A stretch of 64,000 nt of DNA, from contig CBDHDU010000047.1 of the NCBI GenBank assembly GCA_965261725.1, positions 124,001-188,000 on the forward strand, written 5' to 3'. Both the position numbers and the translations under genes were made by a program. Below, piece after piece: positions 9,712-17,610 of this stretch; position 1 is the stretch's first letter, and every line of letters begins with the position of its first letter. This DNA comes from CANDOC01 sp965261725. GTDB taxonomy: Bacteria; Pseudomonadota; Gammaproteobacteria; Pseudomonadales; Endozoicomonadaceae. A model generated the notes under the pieces. That model saw only the letters and a program-made list of their open reading frames with translations. It was not told the DNA's origin and did no database searches.

Positions 9712-10776
9712 ATGAAGTTATTCAGCCATAAAGAGTTTGATAACCATGAGCGGATTGCTTTTTTTTCTGATGAAGCATCAGGGTTGAAAGCAATTATCGC
9801 TATCCACAACACGGCGCTTGGTCCTGCGCTGGGTGGCTGTCGTATGTTTCCCTATGCAAGTGATGAGGAGGCGGTGACTGATGTACTCCGCCTCTCCAAA
9901 GGTATGACCTATAAGTCAGCACTGGCAGGCTTACATCTTGGCGGGGGCAAGACGGTAATTATCGGTGATCCCCGTCAGGATAAAACCCCGGAAATGTTAA
10001 AGGCATTCGGGCGTTGTCTGGAAAAACTGAATGGTCATTACATCACCGCCGAGGATTCCGGTACATCTATTGATGATATAAAAATTATCGGTACCCAAAC
10101 CGAGCATGTTGCAGGGGTAATGGACAGAGTTGGTTTTGATGGGCAGCCCGGTAATGGCGATCCTTCACCGGCAACAGCATGGGGCGTTTACACCGGAATT
10201 AAAGCTGCCGTCAGTCATGCCATGGATTGTAATGAGCTGGACGGAATCAAAGTTGCTGTTCAAGGCTTGGGCAATGTCGGTTATCGACTGGCTCGTTACC
10301 TGACAGATGCCGGAGCCAGGGTGTACGTCAGTGATATTCACCGGGATATTGTCGAGCGGGCGATTGATGAACTGGGCGTCGTCGCTGTTGCGCCGGAAGA
10401 TTTGTTTTCCGCCGATGTCGATGTGCTGGCTCCCTGCGCTATGGGGGCGGTGCTCGATGATCGCACTATTGCGCAACTACAGGCAAAAATAGTGGCAGGC
10501 TCAGCCAATAACCAACTTAAAAGTGACCGGCATGGGCAGGCATTGATGGAAAGGGGCATTCTTTATGCTCCGGACTATGTCATTAATGCCGGGGGCATTA
10601 TTGATGTCAGCCATGAGCGTGAACAATATGAAGCCGGGCGGGTGAGGCAACATATTGAAGGTATTGGTGTAACGCTGAAAGAAATCTTTGAGCGTTCCGA
10701 GCAGGATGGTATTCCGACGTTGCAGGAAGCTAACCGTATCGCGGAAGAACGATTGCATCGTCGTATGGCTGCCTGA
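9712..10776 (+). CDS. Leucine dehydrogenase (Glu/Leu/Phe/Val dehydrogenase family)
   Basis: A 354-residue NAD-dependent amino acid dehydrogenase. The N-terminal substrate domain has GPALGGCRM and the lysine-containing catalytic block GLHLGGGKTVI. The Rossmann domain carries VAVQGLGNVGYRLARYL at about 183-199. Length and motifs match leucine dehydrogenase, which reversibly deaminates branched-chain amino acids to 2-oxo acids. The start is supported by GGGAG eight bases before ATG 9712. It is probably the last gene of its unit, since a hairpin lies just after its stop. Valine or phenylalanine preference cannot be excluded from the sequence. Confidence 0.88.
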   Translation: MKLFSHKEFDNHERIAFFSDEASGLKAIIAIHNTALGPALGGCRMFPYASDEEAVTDVLRLSKGMTYKSALAGLHLGGGKTVIIGDPRQDKTPEMLKAFGRCLEKLNGHYITAEDSGTSIDDIKIIGTQTEHVAGVMDRVGFDGQPGNGDPSPATAWGVYTGIKAAVSHAMDCNELDGIKVAVQGLGNVGYRLARYLTDAGARVYVSDIHRDIVERAIDELGVVAVAPEDLFSADVDVLAPCAMGAVLDDRTIAQLQAKIVAGSANNQLKSDRHGQALMERGILYAPDYVINAGGIIDVSHEREQYEAGRVRQHIEGIGVTLKEIFERSEQDGIPTLQEANRIAEERLHRRMAA

Positions 10777-10785
10777 ATATGATAA

Positions 10786-10822
10786 TTATCACCTGACAAC
10801 AGGTTGGGTTGTCAGGTGATAA
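10786..10822. terminator. Hairpin between convergent genes
   Basis: A perfect 15-bp stem (ttatcacctgacaac and its complement) with a 7-base loop, placed between the leucine dehydrogenase stop and the end of the oppositely oriented shikimate kinase gene. There is no strong T-run on either side. A bidirectional terminator is the simplest reading. Confidence 0.6.
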
Positions 10823-10837
10823 CGCTATGACAAAATC

Positions 10838-11362
10838 TTAAATATTGAAACTATCTGCCATTAACGGGCGAACTTTGTTGATGATCTCGGCAGCAAGTTC
10901 TTCCTGATGCAGTGTCCGGCAATCAACGGTGATATCAGCATATTGCCGGTAAAGTTTGCCCCGTTCGATAAACAGATCTTCAAGGCTCTGATCTTCTGCG
11001 CGGGCAATACCACGGCTGTCAAAGTTGCGAATTCTTTTCCTGATTTGCTCAAAGTCCACATCGAGAAAAACAATCACTGAGTCATTTGCCAGATGCTCCA
11101 TGGCTGCCTGACTGTAAACTGCAGAACCACCGGTGGCGATAACATGATGATGCAGATTTACCTTCAGGATTTCCTGCTCCTCAATTTCCCGCAGGGCAAG
11201 ATAACCCTGCGCATCCAGAATTTGCTGCAGTGATTGCTGCTGATTTATCTGAATCAGGATATCGGTATCCAGAAAGCCACAGGCAAGGTCTTTGGCGAGG
11301 ATAATGCCGATAGTACTTTTACCGGCACCGGGCATTCCTATCAGAGTGATATTGGTTTTCAT
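10838..11362 (-). CDS. Shikimate kinase family protein
   Basis: A 174-residue P-loop kinase of the shikimate kinase family. Motifs seen are the Walker A GMPGAGKST, the DTD-containing substrate segment FLDTDILIQ, the glycine block ATGGSAVY and the C-terminal YADITVDC. Shikimate kinase phosphorylates shikimate in the chorismate pathway. This subtype reads GGSAV where AroK has GGGAV, so another small substrate is possible. MKTN at 11362 is chosen as the start because it begins right at the first strand of the fold. An in-frame extension to 11437 would be translated from the adjacent MITE. The ribosome site before 11362 is weak, possibly a consequence of that insertion 18 bp upstream. Confidence 0.82.
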   Translation of the reverse strand: MKTNITLIGMPGAGKSTIGIILAKDLACGFLDTDILIQINQQQSLQQILDAQGYLALREIEEQEILKVNLHHHVIATGGSAVYSQAAMEHLANDSVIVFLDVDFEQIRKRIRNFDSRGIARAEDQSLEDLFIERGKLYRQYADITVDCRTLHQEELAAEIINKVRPLMADSFNI

Positions 11363-11380
11363 TTTATTATGTATGTACCT

Positions 11381-11664
11381 TAGGGGCTGTTGACGTTTGC
11401 TCGTGAGCTCAGTGGTTCGTAAAGTGAGCTTCCGCAAGGCGAGCTGCCGCCGCGTGTAGTTATTCTACATCAAGGCAGTTCAACGCGGTCGGAAGTCCAC
11501 TTTATGAACCACCCGAAGGGCTAAAGCCAGCGCTTTCGTGCGGTCGTTGCAGTAGCTTGAAAGACATGAGTCTTCCGGCGCTACTGCGTCCGTTGTGCCC
11601 TATGGGTATCGGCACGAAATCGCTGGCTTTAGCTGAGCTCACGAGCAAACGTCAACAGCCCCTA
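11381..11664. mobile_element. MITE-like element with 31-bp perfect terminal inverted repeats
   Basis: The 31 bases at 11381-11411 are an exact reverse complement of 11634-11664. If the outermost TA is counted as target, the element starts GGGGCTGTTGACG at both ends and is flanked by TA, as expected for IS630/Tc1-type insertion; this is inference. Inside are two further large inverted repeats: 11412-11433 against roughly 11489-11511 (19 of 22 pairs), and 11521-11542 against about 11611-11633 (21 of 22 pairs), plus a smaller hairpin in the second arm. It has no coding capacity. It lies directly upstream of the shikimate kinase gene and next to an IS1595 element. Confidence 0.8.
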
Positions 11665-11685
11665 GACTACATGGCATTTTGGAAA

Positions 11686-12711
11686 GGCTCTTAATGGATT
11701 CCGGGGGGTTACCCCAGCAGCAAGCCAAGCAACCCTGAAATAGCTGCTTTTCCCCTACGTTTGATGTTATGGATGCATTCAAAAAATCCCAAGTATAGTG
11801 GCAGCTTATCCTGTGAAATTCCACGGTGAGGGCGCAACCAGGATCGCAGCAACGACCAGAAGCCCTCCATCGTATTCACATGCACCTCGTGAAAACCATC
11901 ACCATCTTCATCCCGGGCATACTCCCCAGCGCCATGACAGACAGATTTACGATCATAACCCCATTGCTCAAGCCTGTCGTAAATGCTGTATTCATCAGTA
12001 TAAATCAGCGTTCCCGGCGCTATGAATTCTGTAATCAGGGGCTTGATTGTTACCTGCTTGACATTAGGCAGCATACGGATCACAACCTGCCCACCCCGCT
12101 GGATCATGCCAAAGATCGGAGGCTTTTCTTTCTCCAGAGTACCGCGACCACGAGCACCTCTCAAACGGTTACGGCGGGCTGTCCGCCCTTTTTTTTCACC
12201 GCTTCAGGCTGGCCTTTATGCCCCGATACAACGTAAACCTCGTCACATTCAACCTTGCCGTCCAGAACGGTGACCGGGCGTTTGTTGCAGACACTTGTCC
12301 TGAGTTGCTGTGTCATCTTTTGCTCATCGCTTTTGTTCAGGTCAAGTTCAAGTGCAATCTGTCTGTTCGACTGATTGAGTGACATCAGGTACAAGCAGTG
12401 TATCCAGATTTTTAAAGGCTGGTGATGCCCTGAAAACACCGATAAAGTCAGATCATCAAAGCGACGCCGACAACACTTGCACCAGTAACGCTGTCGCTCC
12501 GGCTGAGTGTCATCTTTACCTTGTCGGGTAATATCAGGGCTTTGACAGCGAGGACAAACGACACCATCCGGCCAGCGCATTTGCCTGACTTGTTCGTAAC
12601 ATTTGGCGTTATCGAGGAGATCATGAAACTTCATCATACCGCTGTTTTACACGAATGTGGACGTTAGTTTCAACCGCAGTTACCTCAACACCCCGGAATC
12701 CATTAAGAGCC
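11686..12711 (-). mobile_element. IS1595-family insertion sequence, complete with 8-bp target repeat
   Basis: A 1026-bp element. Its ends 11686-11706 and 12691-12711 are exact 21-bp inverted repeats beginning ggctcttaatgg. The flanking 8-mers 11678-11685 and 12712-12719 are identical (tttggaaa), matching the 8-bp target duplication typical of IS1595. The perfect duplication and identical ends suggest a recent insertion. It carries one transposase gene on the minus strand, split by a frame change at an A8 run. Confidence 0.92.
11709..12637 (-). CDS. IS1595-family transposase in two frames (A8 slippery site)
   Basis: The transposase of the IS1595 element. The first part (12637 down to 12161, 158 residues) has the zinc-ribbon CPRC...CKCC and the first acidic motif VECDEVYV. 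The second part (12164 down to 11709) has TDEYSIYDRL and NTMEGFWSLLRSW, the rest of an ISXO2-like DDE domain. The parts join at eight A residues (complement of 12189-12196). Read in frame 0 this run contains the heptamer A AAA AAG, a classic -1 slip site; slipping back one base continues into KKGRTARRN and then the second part. It is either a programmed frameshift or a one-base loss that inactivates the gene. Confidence 0.82.
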
Positions 12712-12723
12712 TTTGGAAATAGC

Positions 12724-12900
12724 TTTTTACAATACTGTGGACAGTTTTTCGAGAACTCAACATTGATGCACCAAGGCTTGCACCGCAAGGGCTAGGATTT
12801 AATTGCAAGTTTGGGGTTTCTCAGACCTGCTAAAAAGTACCCTATGCACTGAAACCCTTGGTATTACTGGGGAAAAAGTGTCCACAGTATTGTTTTTACA
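12724..12900. repeat. Small inverted-repeat element with flanking direct repeats
   Basis: Bases 12729-12750 and 12872-12893 are inverted copies (acaatactgtggac core, one mismatch over 22). The octamer tttttaca occurs immediately outside at 12724-12731 and 12893-12900. This looks like a second small non-coding mobile element or remnant of about 165 bp, lying just upstream of the peptide transporter operon. Its ends overlap the direct repeats by a base or two, so the exact borders are uncertain. Confidence 0.5.
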
Positions 12901-12985
12901 GTGTACAGCAAATGTGTAGAATGCACTGTGGTACGAATTACTCATTCAGACAAATTATAAATGCGTTTTTCTGGCGGGATAGTGA

Positions 12986-15163
12986 ATGCGATACAGGAAT
13001 GTATGTCTTGTTGCTGTCATGCTGTTGCTGGTGGCCTGCTCTGGCGGGGATAATGGCATTACGCCGTGGAACAACCCGGTTGCTCCAGAGGAAAAAGGCG
13101 CTGTTACCTACTATGGCAGCTATTCAAATCAGCCCAAACACCTTGATCCGGCACGTTCCTACAGTGCTGAAGAGGGGCTGTATATTGATAATATTTATGA
13201 ACCGCCGCTGCAATATCACTTTCTGAAACGCCCCTATGAACTGGAACCTGCGACCGCATCACAACTGCCTGAAATAAGCTGGCTCAATGACGATTTGGAG
13301 CCTGTTCCTGAAGCATCTGATCAGGTTGCATTCAGTGTTTTCACTCTCAAATTAAAACCGGGAACCCTGTTTCAGCCACATCCGGCATTTGTTGTTAATG
13401 ATGATGGCTCGCCACGATTCTTTTTCGATACCGTTCAGGAAGGTGCCCGGTTTCGTACATTGCAGGATTTCCCGGATATGGGAACCCGCGAACTGCAATC
13501 CGACGACTACATCTACCAGATCAAACGGCTGGCAGATCCTAAAAACAAATCACCCATGCTGGGCGTTATGTCTGAACATATTGTCGGGATGCCGGAGCTA
13601 ACGGCAACGCTGGGCAAAGTACGTGAAGAGCAGAGTAATGACTGGGTCGATTTACGACAGTATTCACTGGAAGGGGTGACCCGGATAGATGATTACACCT
13701 GGTCGATACGGGTACATGGTCGTTATCCCCAGTTTGTTTACTGGCAGGCGATGCGCTTTTTTGCCCCGATTCCCTGGGAAGCTGACCGTTTTTATCATAA
13801 TCCGGGGTTTGTTGATCGTAACCTGACGCTGGACTGGCATCCGGTTGGTACAGGCGCTTTTATGATGGTGGCTAATGATCCGAACCGGGAAATCATTCTG
13901 CAGAAAAACCCTAATTACCGGGAAGATTATTATCCGGCTGAAGGTGCGTCGGGTGATGCTGAAAAAGGTTTACTGAAAGATGCAGGTAAACGTCTCCCGT
14001 TTGTTGACCGGGTTGTATTCACTCATGAGAAAGCATCCATTCCCCAATGGACCAAATTTCTGCAAGGTTATTATGACCGCTCAGGTGAAGAAAGTACCAA
14101 TGTAAACTCGGCCACTTTTGATCAGGCTTTTACAGTAGGTGCCAGCGGAATGGAACTGGCTCCGGTACTTCAGGAACAGCGCATTGATTTTGATGAAGAA
14201 ATAAAACCGTCGATCTATTACACAGGATTTAATATGCGCGATCCTGTGGTGGGCGGTTATACCGATAAAAATCGCAAACTCCGGCAGGCGATTTCAATTG
14301 TCTGGGATGATCAGGAATTTGTAGATATTTTCTGGAATGGTCTTGGTGCGCAAGCGCAGGGGCCGATTCCTCCGGGCATTTTTGGACACCGAACGGGTCA
14401 GTCAGGAATCAATCCTTATATATTTGACTGGGAAAATAATCGATCTGTCAGGAAACCTGTTGAATATGCCCGTCAGCTTATGGCTGAAGCGGGTTACCCT
14501 AACGGTCGTGATGCTGAAACCGGTAAACCACTGATTCTGTATATGGACACAACAGGCAGCAGTGCCGGTCCTTCAGCTGAGTGGCGGCGTAAACAACTGG
14601 AAAAGCTGGGTGTTCAGCTGGAATTCCGTACATCTGATTACACACGCTTCCGGGAAAAGATGCGCAAGGGTAATACCCAGATTTTTGGCTGGGGCTGGCT
14701 GGCAGATTATCCCGATCCGGAGAATTTCCTGTTTATGCTTGATAGCCGTCAGGGTTTATTGAAGTGCCAGTGTGATGGAGCCAATACATCCAATTACGAT
14801 AATCCGGAATACGACAGATTGCTGGATGAAGTCAGGACTATGTCTAACACGCCTGAGAGATTGCAGAAAATTGACCGGATGGTGGATATTGTCAGACAGG
14901 ATTCACCCTGGATTTGGGGCTTTCATATCAATGAGTTTTATTTGCGAAATCAATGGGTTTCGAATACTAAACGACACGCCATCGCGCAGGGCACTTTGAA
15001 GTATGTGAATGTTGACCCGGAGCTGCGGCAACAAATGCAAAGGCAATGGAATCAGCCGGTGATTATACCCTTGCTGGCAGGCATTGGTGGTTTTGCCGGA
15101 ATTTTGCTGTTTGCTGTAAGAGCTTATCGCCGTCGGCAGAACAGCCGGATTCTGGTGGATTAA
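12986..15163 (+). CDS. Peptide ABC transporter substrate-binding lipoprotein (SBP family 5)
   Basis: A 725-residue extracytoplasmic binding protein. The signal peptide ends in the lipobox LLLVAC (predicted lipidated cysteine at residue 18). The body shows the family 5 pattern: YGSYSNQPKHLDPARSY near the N-terminus, a central YYTGFNMRDP, and the C-terminal lobe with FGWGWLADYPDPENFLF. Unusually, a hydrophobic segment (IIPLLAGIGGFAGILLFAV) sits at the extreme C-terminus, giving a possible second membrane anchor. It is longer than E. coli YejA (about 600). It is the first gene of a four-gene operon with two permeases and a double ATPase, in yejABEF order. Oligopeptides are the likely substrate. 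Confidence 0.88.
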   Translation: MRYRNVCLVAVMLLLVACSGGDNGITPWNNPVAPEEKGAVTYYGSYSNQPKHLDPARSYSAEEGLYIDNIYEPPLQYHFLKRPYELEPATASQLPEISWLNDDLEPVPEASDQVAFSVFTLKLKPGTLFQPHPAFVVNDDGSPRFFFDTVQEGARFRTLQDFPDMGTRELQSDDYIYQIKRLADPKNKSPMLGVMSEHIVGMPELTATLGKVREEQSNDWVDLRQYSLEGVTRIDDYTWSIRVHGRYPQFVYWQAMRFFAPIPWEADRFYHNPGFVDRNLTLDWHPVGTGAFMMVANDPNREIILQKNPNYREDYYPAEGASGDAEKGLLKDAGKRLPFVDRVVFTHEKASIPQWTKFLQGYYDRSGEESTNVNSATFDQAFTVGASGMELAPVLQEQRIDFDEEIKPSIYYTGFNMRDPVVGGYTDKNRKLRQAISIVWDDQEFVDIFWNGLGAQAQGPIPPGIFGHRTGQSGINPYIFDWENNRSVRKPVEYARQLMAEAGYPNGRDAETGKPLILYMDTTGSSAGPSAEWRRKQLEKLGVQLEFRTSDYTRFREKMRKGNTQIFGWGWLADYPDPENFLFMLDSRQGLLKCQCDGANTSNYDNPEYDRLLDEVRTMSNTPERLQKIDRMVDIVRQDSPWIWGFHINEFYLRNQWVSNTKRHAIAQGTLKYVNVDPELRQQMQRQWNQPVIIPLLAGIGGFAGILLFAVRAYRRRQNSRILVD

Positions 15164-15218
15164 AAACTATTTATACAATAACGCCGGATGCGTTAAAAAA
15201 TGAAGTCAGGAACTGCAC

Positions 15219-16199
15219 ATGCTGGCCTATATCATAAGACGACTTTTGTACGCAGTACCGATTCTGATTGGTGTTAACCTACTGACGTTTATTTTGTTTT
15301 TTATCGTCAATACACCCGAAGATATGGCGCGTGCCCATCTTGGGGAAAAGTATGTTACTCAGGAAGCTATTGATCTCTGGATCAGAGAGAAAGGCTACGA
15401 CCGCCCGCTGTTTTTAAATGCTGACGCTGAGGGGCTGGATCAGCTGAGTGATACCATTTTCTTTGATAATTCAGTCAGGCTTTTTGCCTTTGATTTCGGG
15501 CGTGCCGATAACGGCCGGGATATCAGCACGGATGTATTCGACCGGATGGGGCCGAGTCTGGCGCTGGCAATCCCCTCTTTTATTATCGGTCTGACAGTGA
15601 ATATCTGTGTTGCGCTGCTGGTGCTGATGTTCAGAGGCAGCCGTTATGATCGCTGGATAGTGGGTGGTGGTTTTGTCAGTCTGATATCCGTTTCCTATCT
15701 GTTTTATATTATCGCCGGGCAATATCTGATTGCGAAGTTATGGCGGCTGGTGCCGGTTTCCGGTTTTGATCCCGGTCCCGGTTTCTGGAAGTTTCTGGTG
15801 TTGCCGGTGTTAATTGGTGTTGTGGCAGGTATCGGTGCCGGAGCCCGCTGGTATCGGGCGATCTTCCTTGAGGTCTCAGAGCAGGATTTTGCTCGCACAG
15901 CACGGGCAAAAGGTGTTAGTGAAGTTGGCGTGCTTTTTAAACATGTGCTGCCCAATGCACTCATTCCGATTCTGACGGGTGTGGTCGTCGTTATTCCTAC
16001 CTTGTTTATGGGCAGCCTGATTATGGAGTCCTTCTTTGGTATTCCCGGGCTGGGCAGTTATATGCTGGATGCGATTCAGGCTCAAGATTTTGCCATCGTC
16101 CGCGCCATGGTTTTTGTGGGTTCGGTGCTGTATATCGTTGGGCTGATTCTGACAGATATTTCCTATACCTGGGCTGATCCCAGAGTACGGCTGAACTGA
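15219..16199 (+). CDS. Peptide ABC transporter permease (DppB/YejB type)
   Basis: A 326-residue inner-membrane permease with about six transmembrane segments. The N-terminus MLAYIIRRLLYAVPILIGV is typical of the DppB class. The cytoplasmic coupling loop is EQDFARTARAKGVSEVGVLFKHVLPNALIPI, which matches the EAA motif of binding-protein-dependent permeases. It follows the substrate-binding gene by 55 bp and precedes the second permease by 10 bp, so it forms half of the heterodimeric channel. Confidence 0.9.
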   Translation: MLAYIIRRLLYAVPILIGVNLLTFILFFIVNTPEDMARAHLGEKYVTQEAIDLWIREKGYDRPLFLNADAEGLDQLSDTIFFDNSVRLFAFDFGRADNGRDISTDVFDRMGPSLALAIPSFIIGLTVNICVALLVLMFRGSRYDRWIVGGGFVSLISVSYLFYIIAGQYLIAKLWRLVPVSGFDPGPGFWKFLVLPVLIGVVAGIGAGARWYRAIFLEVSEQDFARTARAKGVSEVGVLFKHVLPNALIPILTGVVVVIPTLFMGSLIMESFFGIPGLGSYMLDAIQAQDFAIVRAMVFVGSVLYIVGLILTDISYTWADPRVRLN

Positions 16200-16209
16200 A
16201 GGAGTAGTC

Positions 16210-17610
16210 ATGAAGCCTGTATTGTTATGGACTGATCTGCTTGTTTATCTGCTGGTGGCGGCGATTATTGCCTTTGTCGTTAACCTGAGGCGCAATCCGG
16301 AAAACCGGGTGCGATGGCGACAGGTATTCGAAACGCGCACCGGTATGGTCACTTTTATTGTTCTGCTGTTTTATATTCTTATTGCCCTTGCTGATTCATT
16401 ACATTTTCGTAAAGCTCTGGCACCGGTTGCCGGTCAGCCGACAGATGCTGTTTATTACGCCAATGAAGTAAACAGTGTGTTGGATTTGGTATTGGGCGAT
16501 ATGGGCGAGCAAAGTGAGCGTACTTACTCAGCACCTTTTGCGTTACATGCTTTTGTTAAAGAAAATATCCGCCAGGAAAATGGCGAAACTGTTCGGGATT
16601 ATCCCCGGTTAATTTATGGTGGCGTTCATCTCGAACATGCTGACCAGCGAAGTCAGGATATTATCTGGCAATCCTTTCTGGCGTTATTTAAAGGTTTGGC
16701 AATCAGTGCCTTGCTGATAGCATTTCATTGGCTTTGCTTTCGCAGACGGGAAAATAAACAGGAACCACTTCCCTGGTTGAGTGCTTACGTTACGGTTACG
16801 GTATCGATATGCCTGTTTGTCTGGCTGATTCAGTTGGGCAGTTCCTACCATATTCTGGGGACGGATCAGGCAGGGAATGATTCCCTTTATGCATCAATCA
16901 AAGGCATAAGAACCGGTGTGTTGATCGGCACGCTGGCAACGTTGATTATGATGCCGATTGCCATTTCCCTTGGCATTGTTGCCGGTTATTTCAAAGGCTG
17001 GGTGGATGATGTTGTGCAGTATTTGTATATTACCCTCAGTTCCATTCCGGGCATTCTGCTAATTGCTGCATCGGTTTTACTGTTTCAGGTTTATATCGAT
17101 AACAACCCGGCCATTTTTGAAGTGGGTCTTGAGAAGGCCGATGCGCGGTTTTTAGCGCTCTGTTTCATTCTCGGAGTGACCAGCTGGGCAACATTGTGTC
17201 GTTTATTGCGGGCTGAAACCCTGAGAATCAGCCAGCTGGAATATGTTCAGGCGGCGCATGCTTTTGGTGTCAGTCATTTCCGGATCATTACCCGGCATAT
17301 CATGCCCAACCTGATGCATATTATTCTGATTACCTTTGTTCTTGATTTCAGTGCACTGGTATTGGCAGAAGCGGTGTTGTCATACATTGGCGTGGGTATT
17401 GATTCATCCATGGCAAGCTGGGGGAATATGATCAATATGGCGCGCACCGAACTCTCGCGGGAGCCGGTGGTTTGGTGGAATCTCGCCGGAGCATTTATTT
17501 TCATGTTTGTGCTGGTGCTGGCAGCCAATCTGTTTTCGGATCTGGTGAATGATGCTTTTGATCCCCGATTTTGTGGACAAAAGACACGTCCGGAGGCTGC
17601 CAAGGCATGA
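16210..17610 (+). CDS. Peptide ABC transporter permease (DppC/YejE type), enlarged
   Basis: A 466-residue permease, larger than the usual 300-340 because of an extra N-terminal part. Two hydrophobic segments at about 8-22 and 45-63 enclose a soluble periplasmic-like stretch (70-150), followed by a third at 155-170. The transport core starts around residue 190 with LGTDQAGNDSLYASIKGIRTGV and has the EAA loop LEYVQAAHAFGVSHFRIITRHIMPN. It pairs with the upstream permease. The GGAG just before ATG 16210 and the ATGA overlap with the ATPase start at 17607 show tight translational coupling. Confidence 0.9.
   Translation: MKPVLLWTDLLVYLLVAAIIAFVVNLRRNPENRVRWRQVFETRTGMVTFIVLLFYILIALADSLHFRKALAPVAGQPTDAVYYANEVNSVLDLVLGDMGEQSERTYSAPFALHAFVKENIRQENGETVRDYPRLIYGGVHLEHADQRSQDIIWQSFLALFKGLAISALLIAFHWLCFRRRENKQEPLPWLSAYVTVTVSICLFVWLIQLGSSYHILGTDQAGNDSLYASIKGIRTGVLIGTLATLIMMPIAISLGIVAGYFKGWVDDVVQYLYITLSSIPGILLIAASVLLFQVYIDNNPAIFEVGLEKADARFLALCFILGVTSWATLCRLLRAETLRISQLEYVQAAHAFGVSHFRIITRHIMPNLMHIILITFVLDFSALVLAEAVLSYIGVGIDSSMASWGNMINMARTELSREPVVWWNLAGAFIFMFVLVLAANLFSDLVNDAFDPRFCGQKTRPEAAKA

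Noticed and set aside
11363..11437. N-terminal extension of the shikimate kinase
   Set aside because: The extra 25 codons come largely from the MITE end, and the P-loop strand begins right after the internal ATG at 11362.
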